Assembly: GCF_014207255.1 (NCBI RefSeq)
Contig: NZ_JACHCZ010000005.1
Coordinates: forward strand, 186,001 to 250,000
Origin: Pseudomonas sp. JAI120
Lineage (GTDB): Bacteria; Pseudomonadota; Gammaproteobacteria; Pseudomonadales; Pseudomonadaceae
Length of the DNA stretch: 64,000 bases
Reading direction: 5' to 3'
The translations under genes and the position numbers were made by a program. The first letter of the stretch is position 1; each line of letters starts with the position of its first letter. Shown piece by piece: positions 8,284-16,972 of the stretch. Below the pieces are notes generated by a model. The model ran no database searches. It had not been told where the DNA came from and worked only from the letters and a program-made list of their open reading frames with translations.

Positions 8284-9837
8284 TCAGTGGACCGCGGTCA
8301 TACCGGAGGCCAACTGCATGACTTTTTCCTGGGTCGCATCCGCACGGTCCAAGGTGCCCATCAGTTCGCCTTCGTGCATCACCATCACCCGGTCGCTCAT
8401 GCCCAGCACTTCAGGCAGCTCGGAGGAAATCATGATCACCGCCATGCCTTCGCCGGCGAGGAAGGAGATCAAGCGATAGATCTCGGCCTTGGCCCCCACG
8501 TCGATACCCCGGGTCGGCTCATCGAGGATCAGCAAGCGTGGGTTGGTCATCAGCCAGCGCGCCAGCAAGGCTTTCTGCTGGTTGCCGCCGGACAAGGTGT
8601 CGATGCACTGCTCCAGGGACGGCGTCTTCACCCGCAGTTTCTTGCACATGTCCTCGCACAGGGCGCGCAGGGCTTTCTGCTGGATAAAACCGTTGCCCGA
8701 ATAGTGCGGCAGCACAGCCATTTCCATGTTTTCCAGCACCGACAGGCAGGGGAACAGGCCACTGAGCTTGCGGTCCTCGGTCAACAGCGCAAAGCCTTTT
8801 TCGATGGACATGTGCGGGTCGCTGATGCGCACCGCCTCGCCATCCAGGGTGATCTGCCCACCGCTGCAGGGGGTGATGCCGAAAATGGTTTCCGCCACAT
8901 TGGTGCGCCCCGAGCCCATCAAGCCGGCGATGCCGAGGATCTCACCGGCATGCAGGTCGAACGACACGCCCTGGAACACCCCGTCCAGGCGCAGGTCGCG
9001 CACCGACAGCAGCAGTTCGCCGATGGGCGTCTCGCGCACCGGGAACAACTGGCTCAGCTCACGCCCCACCATCATCGAGATCAGGCTGTCGCTGTTCATG
9101 CTGTCGGCGCGTTGCAGGCCGATGTACTGGCCGTCGCGGAACACCGCCACTTCATCGGCAATGGCGAACACTTCGTTCATTTTGTGCGTGATGTAGACGA
9201 TGCCTTTGCCCTGGGCCTTGAGGTCGGCAATGATCGAAAACAGGTGGGCCACTTCCTTGTCGGTAATGGCCGAAGTCGGTTCATCCATGATCAGGATGTC
9301 GGAGTCGTAGGACACGGCCTTGGCAATCTCGACCATCTGCCGTTCGGCGATGCTCAGGTTGCCCACGTGTTCCTCGGGGTCCAGGTTGATGCGCAGGCGC
9401 GCCAGCAACTCGGCGGTGCAGCGGTGCATTTCGCGGTGGTTGACCATGTGCAGGCTGTTGAGCTGCTCACGGCCGATCCAGATATTCTCGGCGATGCTCA
9501 TGTGCGGCATCAGGTTGAGTTCCTGGTGGATCATCGCGATCCCGGCCTTCTGCGCCGCGAGCGGCGTGTCAAACACGATGGGCTTGCCGCGCAGGCGGAT
9601 TTCACCGGCGTCGGGCTGGTAGATGCCGGCGATGATTTTCATCAAGGTCGACTTGCCCGCACCGTTCTCGCCCATCAGTGCCAGCACCGTGCCGGGGCGC
9701 ACACGCAGTTGTACATCGGCCAGGGCCACGACGCCGGGAAAGCCTTTGCTGATGTTGACGATTTCCAACAGGTAAGGTTCGTCCAGCGGCAACGGCTGGA
9801 TACCGGGAGTCTGCGAGACAGCGGCTTGAGCGAGCAT
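8284..9837 (-). CDS. iatA: Inositol-type sugar ABC transporter ATP-binding protein (two nucleotide-binding domains)
   Basis: A 517-residue RbsA/MglA-type ATPase made of two fused nucleotide-binding domains. The first has Walker A GENGAGKST and Walker B ILIMDEPTSAITD. The second has the degenerate Walker A GLMGSGRTN, signature LSGGNQQK and Walker B LLILDEPTRGID. That asymmetry is usual in this family. I chose the ATG at 9837 (MLAQAAVSQ), which has GGAG nine bases upstream; longer starts at 9852 and 9867 exist. It sits between the binding protein and the permease. Confidence 0.88.
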   Translation of the reverse strand: MLAQAAVSQTPGIQPLPLDEPYLLEIVNISKGFPGVVALADVQLRVRPGTVLALMGENGAGKSTLMKIIAGIYQPDAGEIRLRGKPIVFDTPLAAQKAGIAMIHQELNLMPHMSIAENIWIGREQLNSLHMVNHREMHRCTAELLARLRINLDPEEHVGNLSIAERQMVEIAKAVSYDSDILIMDEPTSAITDKEVAHLFSIIADLKAQGKGIVYITHKMNEVFAIADEVAVFRDGQYIGLQRADSMNSDSLISMMVGRELSQLFPVRETPIGELLLSVRDLRLDGVFQGVSFDLHAGEILGIAGLMGSGRTNVAETIFGITPCSGGQITLDGEAVRISDPHMSIEKGFALLTEDRKLSGLFPCLSVLENMEMAVLPHYSGNGFIQQKALRALCEDMCKKLRVKTPSLEQCIDTLSGGNQQKALLARWLMTNPRLLILDEPTRGIDVGAKAEIYRLISFLAGEGMAVIMISSELPEVLGMSDRVMVMHEGELMGTLDRADATQEKVMQLASGMTAVH

Positions 9838-9854
9838 AAGACGGTACTCCATCA

Positions 9855-9878
9855 GCAGGGCGTGCACGACCGCCCTGC
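9855..9878 (-). promoter_or_regulatory. Hairpin between binding-protein and ATPase genes
   Basis: GCAGGGCG and CGCCCTGC form a perfect 8-bp stem with an 8-base loop and no run of T after it. It is placed between the binding-protein stop and the ATPase start. Such hairpins often protect or attenuate the mRNA so that more binding protein than ATPase is made; that role is inferred. Confidence 0.5.
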
Positions 9879-9902
9879 CGGTTCATTGTTGTTATGTCAG
9901 GG

Positions 9903-10838
9903 CTACTTGAACTTGGCGACGTTTTCCGGGGTGATCAGCTGGAACGGGATGATCACGTTCTGCTCGACCGGCTCGTTCCTGGCCATCTTGCGCGCCGCTT
10001 CCACCGAGCCCACTGCCTGGCCCTTGGCATCCTGGAACGCGGAGGCGGCCATGTCACCCTTGGTGATCGCATTCAAGCCATCCGGCGTACCGTCGACCCC
10101 CGCGATCAGCACACTGCCCTTTTCCTTGCCGGCCGATTTCAGTGCCATGGACGCGCCGATCGCCATCTCATCGTTGTTGGCCAACACCGCATTGAACTCG
10201 CGGCCTTGGGTCAGCCAATCGTTGACCAGGGTCATGCCCTTGTCCCGCAGCCAGATACCGGTCTGTTCCTGTTCGATCTTGATGTCCGGGTACTTGGCCA
10301 ACACTTCCTTCACGCCCTTGGTGCGGTTGGTGGTGGAGTTGTTCGCCAGGTCGCCCAGCAGGATCACGATCTTGCCCTTGCCGCCGAGTTTCTCAGCGAT
10401 GTACTGCATTTGCAGTTTGCCGGCCTCGACGTCATCGGAGGTCACGGCCACGACGTCCTTGGGCAAGTCCTTCTGGTCGGGACGGCGGTTGACGAACACC
10501 AGCGGGATGCCCGCCTTGGTCGCGGCATTGATGATGTTCTTGGTGGAAGCAGTGTCGACCGGGTTGACGATGATGGCGTCGACGTTCTGGCTGATAAAGT
10601 TCTCGACCTGGCTCAGTTGCTTGACCACATCGGCGCGGGCGTCTTCGAACTGCAGCTGCACGCCGTCGCCCTTGGGATAGGACTTGGCCTGCTTGTCCAT
10701 GTCTTCGCGCAGGTAAGTGAGGAAGGTGTCATCGAACGCGGACATGCTCACGCCGACCTTGATGTCGGCAGCGCTGGCAAAACCGCTGGCCAGCATCATG
10801 GATAAAGCCAGCGCGGTAAAACGGATCGGGGTCTTCAT
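9903..10838 (-). CDS. Periplasmic inositol/sugar-binding protein
   Basis: A 311-residue periplasmic binding protein of the RbsB/IbpA class. It has a Sec signal (cleavage probably after ASGFASA) and the pattern DIKVGVSMSAFDDTF, then QNVDAIIVNPVD and VFVNRRPD. Length and fold markers fit the type-1 sugar-binding family. It is encoded first in the transporter operon, immediately after the 58-codon ORF at 10887-11063, and GTGGAGAC precedes its ATG. The inositol assignment comes from the adjoining iol cluster and could be checked against Caulobacter IbpA. Confidence 0.85.
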   Translation of the reverse strand: MKTPIRFTALALSMMLASGFASAADIKVGVSMSAFDDTFLTYLREDMDKQAKSYPKGDGVQLQFEDARADVVKQLSQVENFISQNVDAIIVNPVDTASTKNIINAATKAGIPLVFVNRRPDQKDLPKDVVAVTSDDVEAGKLQMQYIAEKLGGKGKIVILLGDLANNSTTNRTKGVKEVLAKYPDIKIEQEQTGIWLRDKGMTLVNDWLTQGREFNAVLANNDEMAIGASMALKSAGKEKGSVLIAGVDGTPDGLNAITKGDMAASAFQDAKGQAVGSVEAARKMARNEPVEQNVIIPFQLITPENVAKFK

Positions 10839-10886
10839 GAACGGTCTGTCTCCACTTTCTTGTTGGTTTTTTGGACGTTGCGTTTA

Positions 10887-11063
10887 TCAGAGCTCGGCGG
10901 GCAGTCGTACGACCGGTGCGCCTGGAATGCAGCAGACCAGCGCGCCTTGGTTTTCGACGCACAGCATATTAAGGAAGGAGAAGTAGAACGGCCGGGCGCG
11001 CGGCAGGCCGCGGGGCGTGTGGGCAGGGCGTAAAACTCGCAGTACAGCGTTGAAGATTTTCAT
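10887..11063 (-). CDS. Short upstream ORF (58 aa) before the inositol transporter
   Basis: An ATG at 11063 opens a 58-codon frame starting MKIFNAVLRVLRPAHTPRGL and ending VVRLPAEL. Third positions are mostly G or C, as in the neighbouring genes. A modest AGGT ribosome site lies eight bases upstream. The frame ends 48 bases before the binding-protein start. It contains several cysteines (including a CC pair) and a short hydrophobic middle, but no known domain. It could be a leader peptide, a small protein, or chance. I favour a translated leader because of its position downstream of a likely operator. Confidence 0.45.
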   Translation of the reverse strand: MKIFNAVLRVLRPAHTPRGLPRARPFYFSFLNMLCVENQGALVCCIPGAPVVRLPAEL

Positions 11064-11154
11064 CTGACGGTACCTGGTTGTTTTTGATCTTGTTTTTGTT
11101 GAGTCGCCCGAATCGAGTCCGAACGTACTTTATGCAACCTGGAAAAGACTTTAT

Positions 11155-11170
11155 TGGAAAATAATTTCCA
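11155..11170. promoter_or_regulatory. Putative IolR operator TGGAA-N6-TTCCA (transporter operon)
   Basis: A perfect 5+5 inverted repeat with a 6-base AT-only spacer lies upstream of the short ORF and the ABC transporter operon, in an unusually AT-rich 100 bases. The same half-sites and spacing occur before iolC (20109-20124). RpiR-family regulators bind such AT-spaced palindromes, so this is a candidate site for the adjacent regulator. Confidence 0.55.
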
Positions 11171-11190
11171 TATCAACCTGTTTTAGAATT

Positions 11191-12219
11191 TTATTCTATT
11201 TTTGTTGAAACCACCTGCTGGCGCTCGGCGCTGAGGCGTGCAGCGTCCAATATACGGGTGGTTTCCAGCGCGTCATACGCATCCACGGGCAACGGGCCCT
11301 GCCCTTGCACCGCCGCTTGCAACTGGCGATAGAACTGGGTCCAGCAGCCCTTCTCCGACGGCACTCGCTCACGTTCCGGCCCCTGTTCGAACCAGCCCCA
11401 GCGTCGATGTTCTTCTGCGCCCCAGTGTTCGCCTTCGGTTTTCGGCGACTTGCCGGCCATCAGCGCTTCTTCCTGGCCATCCAGCCCGTCCACGGTGTAG
11501 CAACCCAAGGTGCCACTGACGCGAAAACGCGGAGCCTGGCTGTTCTGCAGGGCGTTGCCCCACAAATGGGAAACCACCCCGTTGGCATGGGTCAGGGAGA
11601 CGAAAAAGCCATGGTCGAGGTTCGGGTATTCAGGGGTGAACTGTAACTGCGCAAAGACTCGGTCCACCGGGCCGAACAGTTGCAGCGCCTGGTCCACCAG
11701 GTGGCTGCCCAGGTCCCGCAACCAGCCGCCGCCGCTGGCATTGCCCACGGCTTGCGGGCTGTAGCGCTCGACGCGGGATTCAAAGCGGGTGATCTCACCC
11801 AAGACGCCGGCGTCGATCAATTTGCGCAGGGTCAGGTAGTCCGAGTCCCAGCGCCGGTTCTGGTAGACGCTGAGTAACACCTCATGACGCTCGGCGGCAG
11901 TGATCAGCGCCTGGGCCTGTTCGGCGTTGGCGGCAAAGGGTTTGTCGCTCACCACCGCCACACCGTGTTCGATGGCTTCCAGCACCAGCGCCGGGCGGCC
12001 CTTGAGGGTGGTGGAAATGACCAGGGCATCGACACCGGCTTCGACGATCTGGCCGATGCTGTCAAAGGCCTGGACGCCGGGGTGGTCGGTTGCCAGTTGC
12101 TGGCGACGTTCGGGTGATCGGGTGACGACACCGACAAACGTTGCGCCGGGCAGGGTTGCAATCAGCGGCGCATGAAAGAAGCGCCCTCCGTGGCCATAGC
12201 CGACAAGTCCGATTCGCAT
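11191..12219 (-). CDS. Gfo/Idh/MocA family dehydrogenase (possible scyllo-inositol dehydrogenase)
   Basis: A 342-residue NAD(P)-dependent oxidoreductase. The Rossmann motif is GLVGYGHGGRFFHAP at the N-terminus, and the conserved catalytic-region lysine is in SDKPFAANAEQA. It differs from IolG in the same operon (SDKP instead of EKP), so it may oxidise or reduce a different inositol isomer, as IolW/IolX do in Bacillus. The ATG at 12219 has AGGAG seven bases upstream. Its stop codon lies in the AT-rich operator region of the transporter operon. Substrate is inferred from context. Confidence 0.75.
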   Translation of the reverse strand: MRIGLVGYGHGGRFFHAPLIATLPGATFVGVVTRSPERRQQLATDHPGVQAFDSIGQIVEAGVDALVISTTLKGRPALVLEAIEHGVAVVSDKPFAANAEQAQALITAAERHEVLLSVYQNRRWDSDYLTLRKLIDAGVLGEITRFESRVERYSPQAVGNASGGGWLRDLGSHLVDQALQLFGPVDRVFAQLQFTPEYPNLDHGFFVSLTHANGVVSHLWGNALQNSQAPRFRVSGTLGCYTVDGLDGQEEALMAGKSPKTEGEHWGAEEHRRWGWFEQGPERERVPSEKGCWTQFYRQLQAAVQGQGPLPVDAYDALETTRILDAARLSAERQQVVSTKIE

Positions 12220-12254
12220 GATCAACTCCTGAATTGAATTGGAAACCAATCAAC

Positions 12255-12343
12255 TGTGGGAGGGGGCTTGCCCCCGATAGCGGTGGGTCAGATAACAACT
12301 GGTTGACTGACACACTGCCATCGGGGGCAAGCCCCCTCCCACA
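12255..12343. repeat. Long paired intergenic palindrome between iolG and the MocA-type gene
   Basis: The left arm TGTGGGAGGGGGCTTGCCCC and its right-hand inverse copy are each locally palindromic and together form an 89-base paired structure. It sits inside the iol operon, so the transcript would carry it as a large hairpin. Confidence 0.85.
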
Positions 12344-12369
12344 TTTTTTAACAGAGTTCCTTCAGTGAT

Positions 12370-13380
12370 TTAGCCGTAGAAGTGCGGACGATCCGGCAAG
12401 CTCACCTTCACAATCTGCTCACTGCCCTGCGCTTCAATACACGCATCCGCCGCCACCGCAGCCGCAAACCCATCCCAAGCCGACGGCCCACCGACCTGCC
12501 CGGCGCGCACGCTATCAATGAAAGCCTGCAACTCCACGTCATAGGCGCCGATAAACCGATCCTTCCAATCCATCAGGATCGCATTCGACAGCTTGGCCCC
12601 ACTGCGCAACTGCACCTGGGACGGTTCCGGCAATTTGGCGATGCCGGTCTCCCCCACCACTTCGCACTGGATGTCGTAGCCGTACTGGCAGTTCACAAAC
12701 ACTTCCACATCGATACGGGTGCCCTTGGCGGTTTCCAGCAGCACGATCTGCGGGTCACGCAGATGGGCCAGGGCCTTGCTGGTCTTGCGCGGGAACACCA
12801 CCTGCACCGACACGTAGTCGTCGTTGAGCAGCCAGCGCAGGACATCCAGCTCGTGGATCAGGGTGTCGGTGATCGCCATGTCGGTCTTGTAGTTCTCGCC
12901 TACCGTCGGGTTGCGGTGCGCGCAGTGCAGCATCAACGGCTCGCCGATCTGGCCGCTGTCGATCACCGCCTTGAGGGCGCGATATCCTTCGTCATACGGG
13001 CGCATAAAGCCGACTTGCACCAGGCGCTTGCCGTAGGCCACTTCGGCGTCGACGATCTTGCGGCAGCCTTCGGCCGTCACCGCCAGAGGCTTCTCACAGA
13101 ACACCGGTTTGCCGGCGGCGATGGCGGCGAGCACGAATTCCTCGTGGCTCGGGCCCCAGGACGTGACCAGAACCGCCTCGACCTGCGGCGAGTGGATCAG
13201 CGCATGGCCGTCCGGGTACACCTCGGCGTCCAGCTTCAACTCCGCGACCACCTTGGCGGCCTGCTCAAGGTTGATGTCGGTTACGGCCACCACCTGGCTG
13301 TTGAGCAGGGTCTGGCTGCAACGACGAATATGATCGCGGCCGATGGCGCCGGTACCGATTACACCAAGCTTCAAAGACAT
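12370..13380 (-). CDS. iolG: myo-Inositol 2-dehydrogenase
   Basis: A 336-residue Gfo/Idh/MocA enzyme that oxidises myo-inositol to 2-keto-myo-inositol with NAD, the first catabolic step. It has the Rossmann motif VIGTGAIGRDH, the catalytic-lysine motif CEKPLAVT near residue 95, and the DTLIHELDVLRWLL segment that carries the active-site Asp/His pair. The ATG at 13380 is preceded by AGGAGCG. It lies directly after iolD, 19 bases away, in one operon. Confidence 0.92.
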   Translation of the reverse strand: MSLKLGVIGTGAIGRDHIRRCSQTLLNSQVVAVTDINLEQAAKVVAELKLDAEVYPDGHALIHSPQVEAVLVTSWGPSHEEFVLAAIAAGKPVFCEKPLAVTAEGCRKIVDAEVAYGKRLVQVGFMRPYDEGYRALKAVIDSGQIGEPLMLHCAHRNPTVGENYKTDMAITDTLIHELDVLRWLLNDDYVSVQVVFPRKTSKALAHLRDPQIVLLETAKGTRIDVEVFVNCQYGYDIQCEVVGETGIAKLPEPSQVQLRSGAKLSNAILMDWKDRFIGAYDVELQAFIDSVRAGQVGGPSAWDGFAAAVAADACIEAQGSEQIVKVSLPDRPHFYG

Positions 13381-13399
13381 ACAAACGCTCCTCTTGTTA

Positions 13400-15331
13400 T
13401 TAGTACTGCCGGGCCTTGGCCAGGTGTTCATTGAGTTTTTTCGCGGCGGCGTTGGTGCGCTCGCTGGTGGACACCTGCGCCACCCCCACCCGCCACCACG
13501 AGAGGTAGCCGTGGACCATGGTCTTGGGCAGGACCTTGATGTCGATCAGGGTCGAGACGCTTTGCGTGCGCGCATCGGCCAGGGCCGCCTCGAGTTGTTC
13601 CACACTGCTGACCTTGTAGGTCTTGCAGCCGTAAGCCGCGGCGCTCATGGCGAAATCCACCGGCACCAGGCCACCGTCGAGCTTGCCGCTCTCGGGGTTG
13701 CGGTAACGGAACTCGGTGCCGAAGCTGTCCATGCCATTGCCGATCTGCAAATTGTTGATGCAGCCGAAGGCCATGTTGTCGAGCAGCACCACGTTGATCT
13801 TGCGGCGCTCCTGGATCGAGGTGGCCAGCTCCGAGTGCAGCATCATGTAGGAACCATCGCCAACCAGGGCATAGACCTCCTTGGTCGGCTCGGCGAGCTT
13901 CACGCCGAGGGCGGCGTTGATCTCATAGCCCATGCACGAATAGCCGTACTCGACGTGGTAGGTGTTGACGCCCTTGCTGCGCCAGGCACGCTGCAAGTCG
14001 CCGGGCAGGCTGCCGGCCGCAGCGACGATGATCGCGTCGTCGGCCAGGCGCTCGTTGAGCACGCCGAGCACCCGGCTCTGGGTCAGGCACGAACCGGTCA
14101 GTTCGATAAATTCACGCAGCACGGCGCGGTCGAGGTGGTCGTCGACTTCCGGCACAAAATCATCGCCGTGGTATTCGACCTGATGGACACGGTCCACTTC
14201 GGCGTCCAGTTGCGCCTTGGCGTCGGCGATCTGCTCGCCCCAGCCGGAACGGTAATCACCGAGGGCATCGGCCAACGCGTCGAGGGCGACCCTGGCGTCG
14301 GCCAGTACCTGCACGCCGTCGAGTTTCAAGGCATCGCAGGGGCTGATATTGAGGTTGAGAAACTTCACCTCGGCATGCTTGAACAGCGATTTCGACGAGG
14401 TGGTGAAGTCGGTATAGCGGGTACCGATGCCAATGATCAGGTCGGCCTCGGGCGCCAGCAGGTTGGCGGCCAGGCAGCCGGTTTCACCGATGCCGCCCAC
14501 ATTCAGTGGATGGCTGGAGACCACGGCACTCTTGCCTGCCTGGGTTTCGGCAAAGGGAATATCAAAACGCTCGGCAAAGGCTTGCAGCGCGGCATTCGCA
14601 CCGGAGTACTTCACGCCACCACCGCAGATGATCAGCGGTTTGCGCTTGCCTCGGAAAGCCGCCAACGCATCGCCGATCATCGCGGCGGTGGCCGGGCGGC
14701 GGTCGATACGGTGCACACGTTTTTGCAGGAAATAGTCCGGGTAATCCCAAGCCTCGCCCTGCACATCCTGTGGCAGCGCCAGGGTCACCGCGCCGGTTTC
14801 GGCAGGGTCGGTGAGCACGCGCATGGCGTGAATCGCCGCCGTCATCAGCTGCTCAGGGCGGTTGATACGGTCCCAGTATTTGCTCACGGAACGGAAGGCA
14901 TCGTTGGTGCTGATGCTCAGGTCGTGGAACTGCTCGATCTGTTGCAGCACAGGGTCGGGCTGGCGGCTGGCGTAGACATCGCCGGGCAGCAACAGCAACG
15001 GGATACGGTTGGCGGTGGCGGTCGCCGCCGCGGTGAGCATATTCGCAGCACCTGGGCCGACGGAGGCGGTGCAGGCGTAGATCTTGCGGCGCAGGTGCTG
15101 CTTGGCAAAACCGATGGCGGCATGGGCCATGCCCTGCTCGTTACGGCCCTGATGCACCACGAGGTCGCCGCTGTCCTGTTCCAGGGCCTGGCCCAGACCC
15201 AGCACATTGCCGTGGCCGAAAATGGTGAACACGCCGGCGACGAACTTGCTCTGCACGCCATCGACTTCGATGTACTGGTTATCCAAAAACTTCACCAGGG
15301 CCTGGGCCATGGTCAATCGGGTAGTGGTCAT
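13400..15331 (-). CDS. iolD: 3D-(3,5/4)-trihydroxycyclohexane-1,2-dione hydrolase
   Basis: A 643-residue thiamine-diphosphate enzyme that opens the inositol ring to give 5-deoxy-glucuronate. Three acetolactate-synthase-like domains are visible, including GVKYSGANAAL in the middle domain and the ThDP/Mg motif VGDGSYMML with its downstream LLDN near residue 500. I chose the ATG at 15331 (MTTTRLTMAQALVKFLDNQ); the frame stays open into iolI but reads as antisense-like text there. It follows the iolI-like gene by 10 bases. Confidence 0.93.
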   Translation of the reverse strand: MTTTRLTMAQALVKFLDNQYIEVDGVQSKFVAGVFTIFGHGNVLGLGQALEQDSGDLVVHQGRNEQGMAHAAIGFAKQHLRRKIYACTASVGPGAANMLTAAATATANRIPLLLLPGDVYASRQPDPVLQQIEQFHDLSISTNDAFRSVSKYWDRINRPEQLMTAAIHAMRVLTDPAETGAVTLALPQDVQGEAWDYPDYFLQKRVHRIDRRPATAAMIGDALAAFRGKRKPLIICGGGVKYSGANAALQAFAERFDIPFAETQAGKSAVVSSHPLNVGGIGETGCLAANLLAPEADLIIGIGTRYTDFTTSSKSLFKHAEVKFLNLNISPCDALKLDGVQVLADARVALDALADALGDYRSGWGEQIADAKAQLDAEVDRVHQVEYHGDDFVPEVDDHLDRAVLREFIELTGSCLTQSRVLGVLNERLADDAIIVAAAGSLPGDLQRAWRSKGVNTYHVEYGYSCMGYEINAALGVKLAEPTKEVYALVGDGSYMMLHSELATSIQERRKINVVLLDNMAFGCINNLQIGNGMDSFGTEFRYRNPESGKLDGGLVPVDFAMSAAAYGCKTYKVSSVEQLEAALADARTQSVSTLIDIKVLPKTMVHGYLSWWRVGVAQVSTSERTNAAAKKLNEHLAKARQY

Positions 15332-15341
15332 GTCGCGCCCC

Positions 15342-16157
15342 TTATCGTTTCTGCAGGTGGGCGATGCTTGCCCCCAAGGCCTGCTGGATATCCGCCAGCT
15401 CGTGCACGCTTGTCGCAAACGGTTCGAACGACAGGTAGCCGCTGTAACCGCTGCTGAGCAAGGTGTCGATCTGCGCGGCATTGCCGAGGATATCGCCCTC
15501 GCCCACCAGCACGCGGTGGCCGTCGCGGATCGAATTGAGCGGCGCCTGGACATCTTCCACGCCGGAGATATGCACCAGCCCGGTCAGTTCCGGGAAGAAC
15601 TCATGCTCGCTGGCCAGGTGGTGATGGAAGGTGTCGTGTACCAGGCGGAACACATCCAGGCCGCCGATGGACTGGATCGCGTTCACCGCCACGCGCTTGC
15701 GGCGCATGGCGCACTCTTCGAAGCCCAGGGGCTCGATAAACCCGAGAATCCCGTACTCGCGCAGGATCGGCGCCAGCTCGCTCAACGCGGTGCGCAAACC
15801 GGCGGCGCGCTGGGCTTCGTTGCGGGTGTCGCCGGGTTCATTGAACGGGCACATAACCAAGCCTTGCGCACCGCATTCGCGGGCATAGGTGGCGAGCGCT
15901 ATCGCCTGGGCGCGGCGCTCGTCGTTCCACACATCGAAGGGGTACAGCGCGTTGATCGACAGCACCGTGATGCCCTGGGCGGCGCACAATTCACGCACGC
16001 GGCTGGCCGGGGTGCCGTATTCGATCTGACGATCCTTGAGGTCGTTGCGAATCTCGATGGCATCGCATTTCAAGGCCACGGCCAGTTGGATGAAATCCGG
16101 CAGGGACAGGTTGGGCGCGACCATACGGTTAAGGGCAAAGCGTAGAGGCGACTTCAT
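15342..16157 (-). CDS. iolI: TIM-barrel inosose isomerase-like protein
   Basis: A 271-residue xylose-isomerase-like TIM barrel protein (AP endonuclease 2 fold). Metal-ligand positions are suggested by FIEPLGFEE, VHDTFHHH and SFEPFA. IolI of Bacillus interconverts 2-keto-myo-inositol and 1-keto-D-chiro-inositol; length and gene neighbourhood agree. IolH, a related protein, is the alternative. It lies between iolB and iolD in the operon. Confidence 0.75.
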   Translation of the reverse strand: MKSPLRFALNRMVAPNLSLPDFIQLAVALKCDAIEIRNDLKDRQIEYGTPASRVRELCAAQGITVLSINALYPFDVWNDERRAQAIALATYARECGAQGLVMCPFNEPGDTRNEAQRAAGLRTALSELAPILREYGILGFIEPLGFEECAMRRKRVAVNAIQSIGGLDVFRLVHDTFHHHLASEHEFFPELTGLVHISGVEDVQAPLNSIRDGHRVLVGEGDILGNAAQIDTLLSSGYSGYLSFEPFATSVHELADIQQALGASIAHLQKR

Positions 16158-16183
16158 TGTTGTTGTTCTCCGTCCAACACCGT

Positions 16184-16972
16184 TTACAGGTCCAGCAGCC
16201 AGCTGTGCTGCGGGTCGTTGTGGAAATGCCAGGCACGCTTGGGGCCGGCCATCACGTTCAGGTAGTAAGACTCGTAGCCATACGGCACGCTGACCGGGTG
16301 ATACCCCTTTGGCACCACTACCAGGTCGCTGTTTTCCACGGCCATGGCCTGGTCGATGCTGCGGTCGTCGGTGTACACGCGCTGGAACACAAAGCCCTGG
16401 GGCGGGTTGATCTGGTGGTAGTAGGTCTCTTCAAGAAAGCTCTGGTGCGGCAGGTCGTCGGTGTCGTGCCTGTGCGGCGGGTAGCTCGACGAATGCCCGG
16501 ATGGTGTGCGCACTTCCACCACCAGCAGCGAATGGGCCGGATCGGTGTCCGGCAGGATGTCGCACACGTAGCGGGTGTTGGCGCCTTTGCCGCGTACGCT
16601 GCGCTTGCAGTGCTCGGGGCGAATCAGGCGTGGCTCGAAACCCGGCGCACCGGGCGCCGCGCACACGGCAATCTGTACGTCGCTCAACGCGGTGACCTGG
16701 GCATCGGTACCCGGCGGCAGATAGGCGGCGAACGGCGACTTGTCCTCGAACACCGACTGGCGATCACCGAGGTTCTGCCAGTTGAAGCCCTCGCCTTCGA
16801 TAGTCACCCGGCCGCTGAGCAGCACCAGGCACAGCTCTTTATCGCCGGCAGTCACCGGCAATGTTTCGCCAAGGCTCAGGCGGTAGGCGGCAAAGCCTAC
16901 GTATTCCAGGCGGCCCTCTTCCAGGGCGACCATGGTTTGCCCGCGTTTACTGCTCTTTACCAGCAAGCTCAT
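16184..16972 (-). CDS. iolB: 5-Deoxy-glucuronate isomerase
   Basis: A 262-residue bicupin that converts 5-deoxy-glucuronate to 5-keto-2-deoxygluconate (DKG). The metal site is formed by PPHRHD and LEETYYH around residues 165-190 and by the C-terminal WHFHNDPQHSW. The start ATG overlaps the iolE stop in an ATGA, so translation is likely coupled. Full family length. Confidence 0.93.
   Translation of the reverse strand: MSLLVKSSKRGQTMVALEEGRLEYVGFAAYRLSLGETLPVTAGDKELCLVLLSGRVTIEGEGFNWQNLGDRQSVFEDKSPFAAYLPPGTDAQVTALSDVQIAVCAAPGAPGFEPRLIRPEHCKRSVRGKGANTRYVCDILPDTDPAHSLLVVEVRTPSGHSSSYPPHRHDTDDLPHQSFLEETYYHQINPPQGFVFQRVYTDDRSIDQAMAVENSDLVVVPKGYHPVSVPYGYESYYLNVMAGPKRAWHFHNDPQHSWLLDL

Noticed and set aside
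7762..10680. A 972-codon plus-strand open frame
   Set aside because: It runs antisense to the three ABC transporter genes; the His/Gln-rich, Arg-rich text is the mirror of high-GC coding sequence, not a protein.
11184..11198. Perfect palindrome TAGAATTTTATTCTA as a second IolR operator
   Set aside because: It overlaps the stop codon of the upstream gene and does not share the TGGAA/TTCCA arms; its AT-rich composition makes a chance palindrome plausible.
13343..15457. A 704-codon plus-strand open frame
   Set aside because: Antisense shadow of iolD, with the same mirror composition and no ribosome site.
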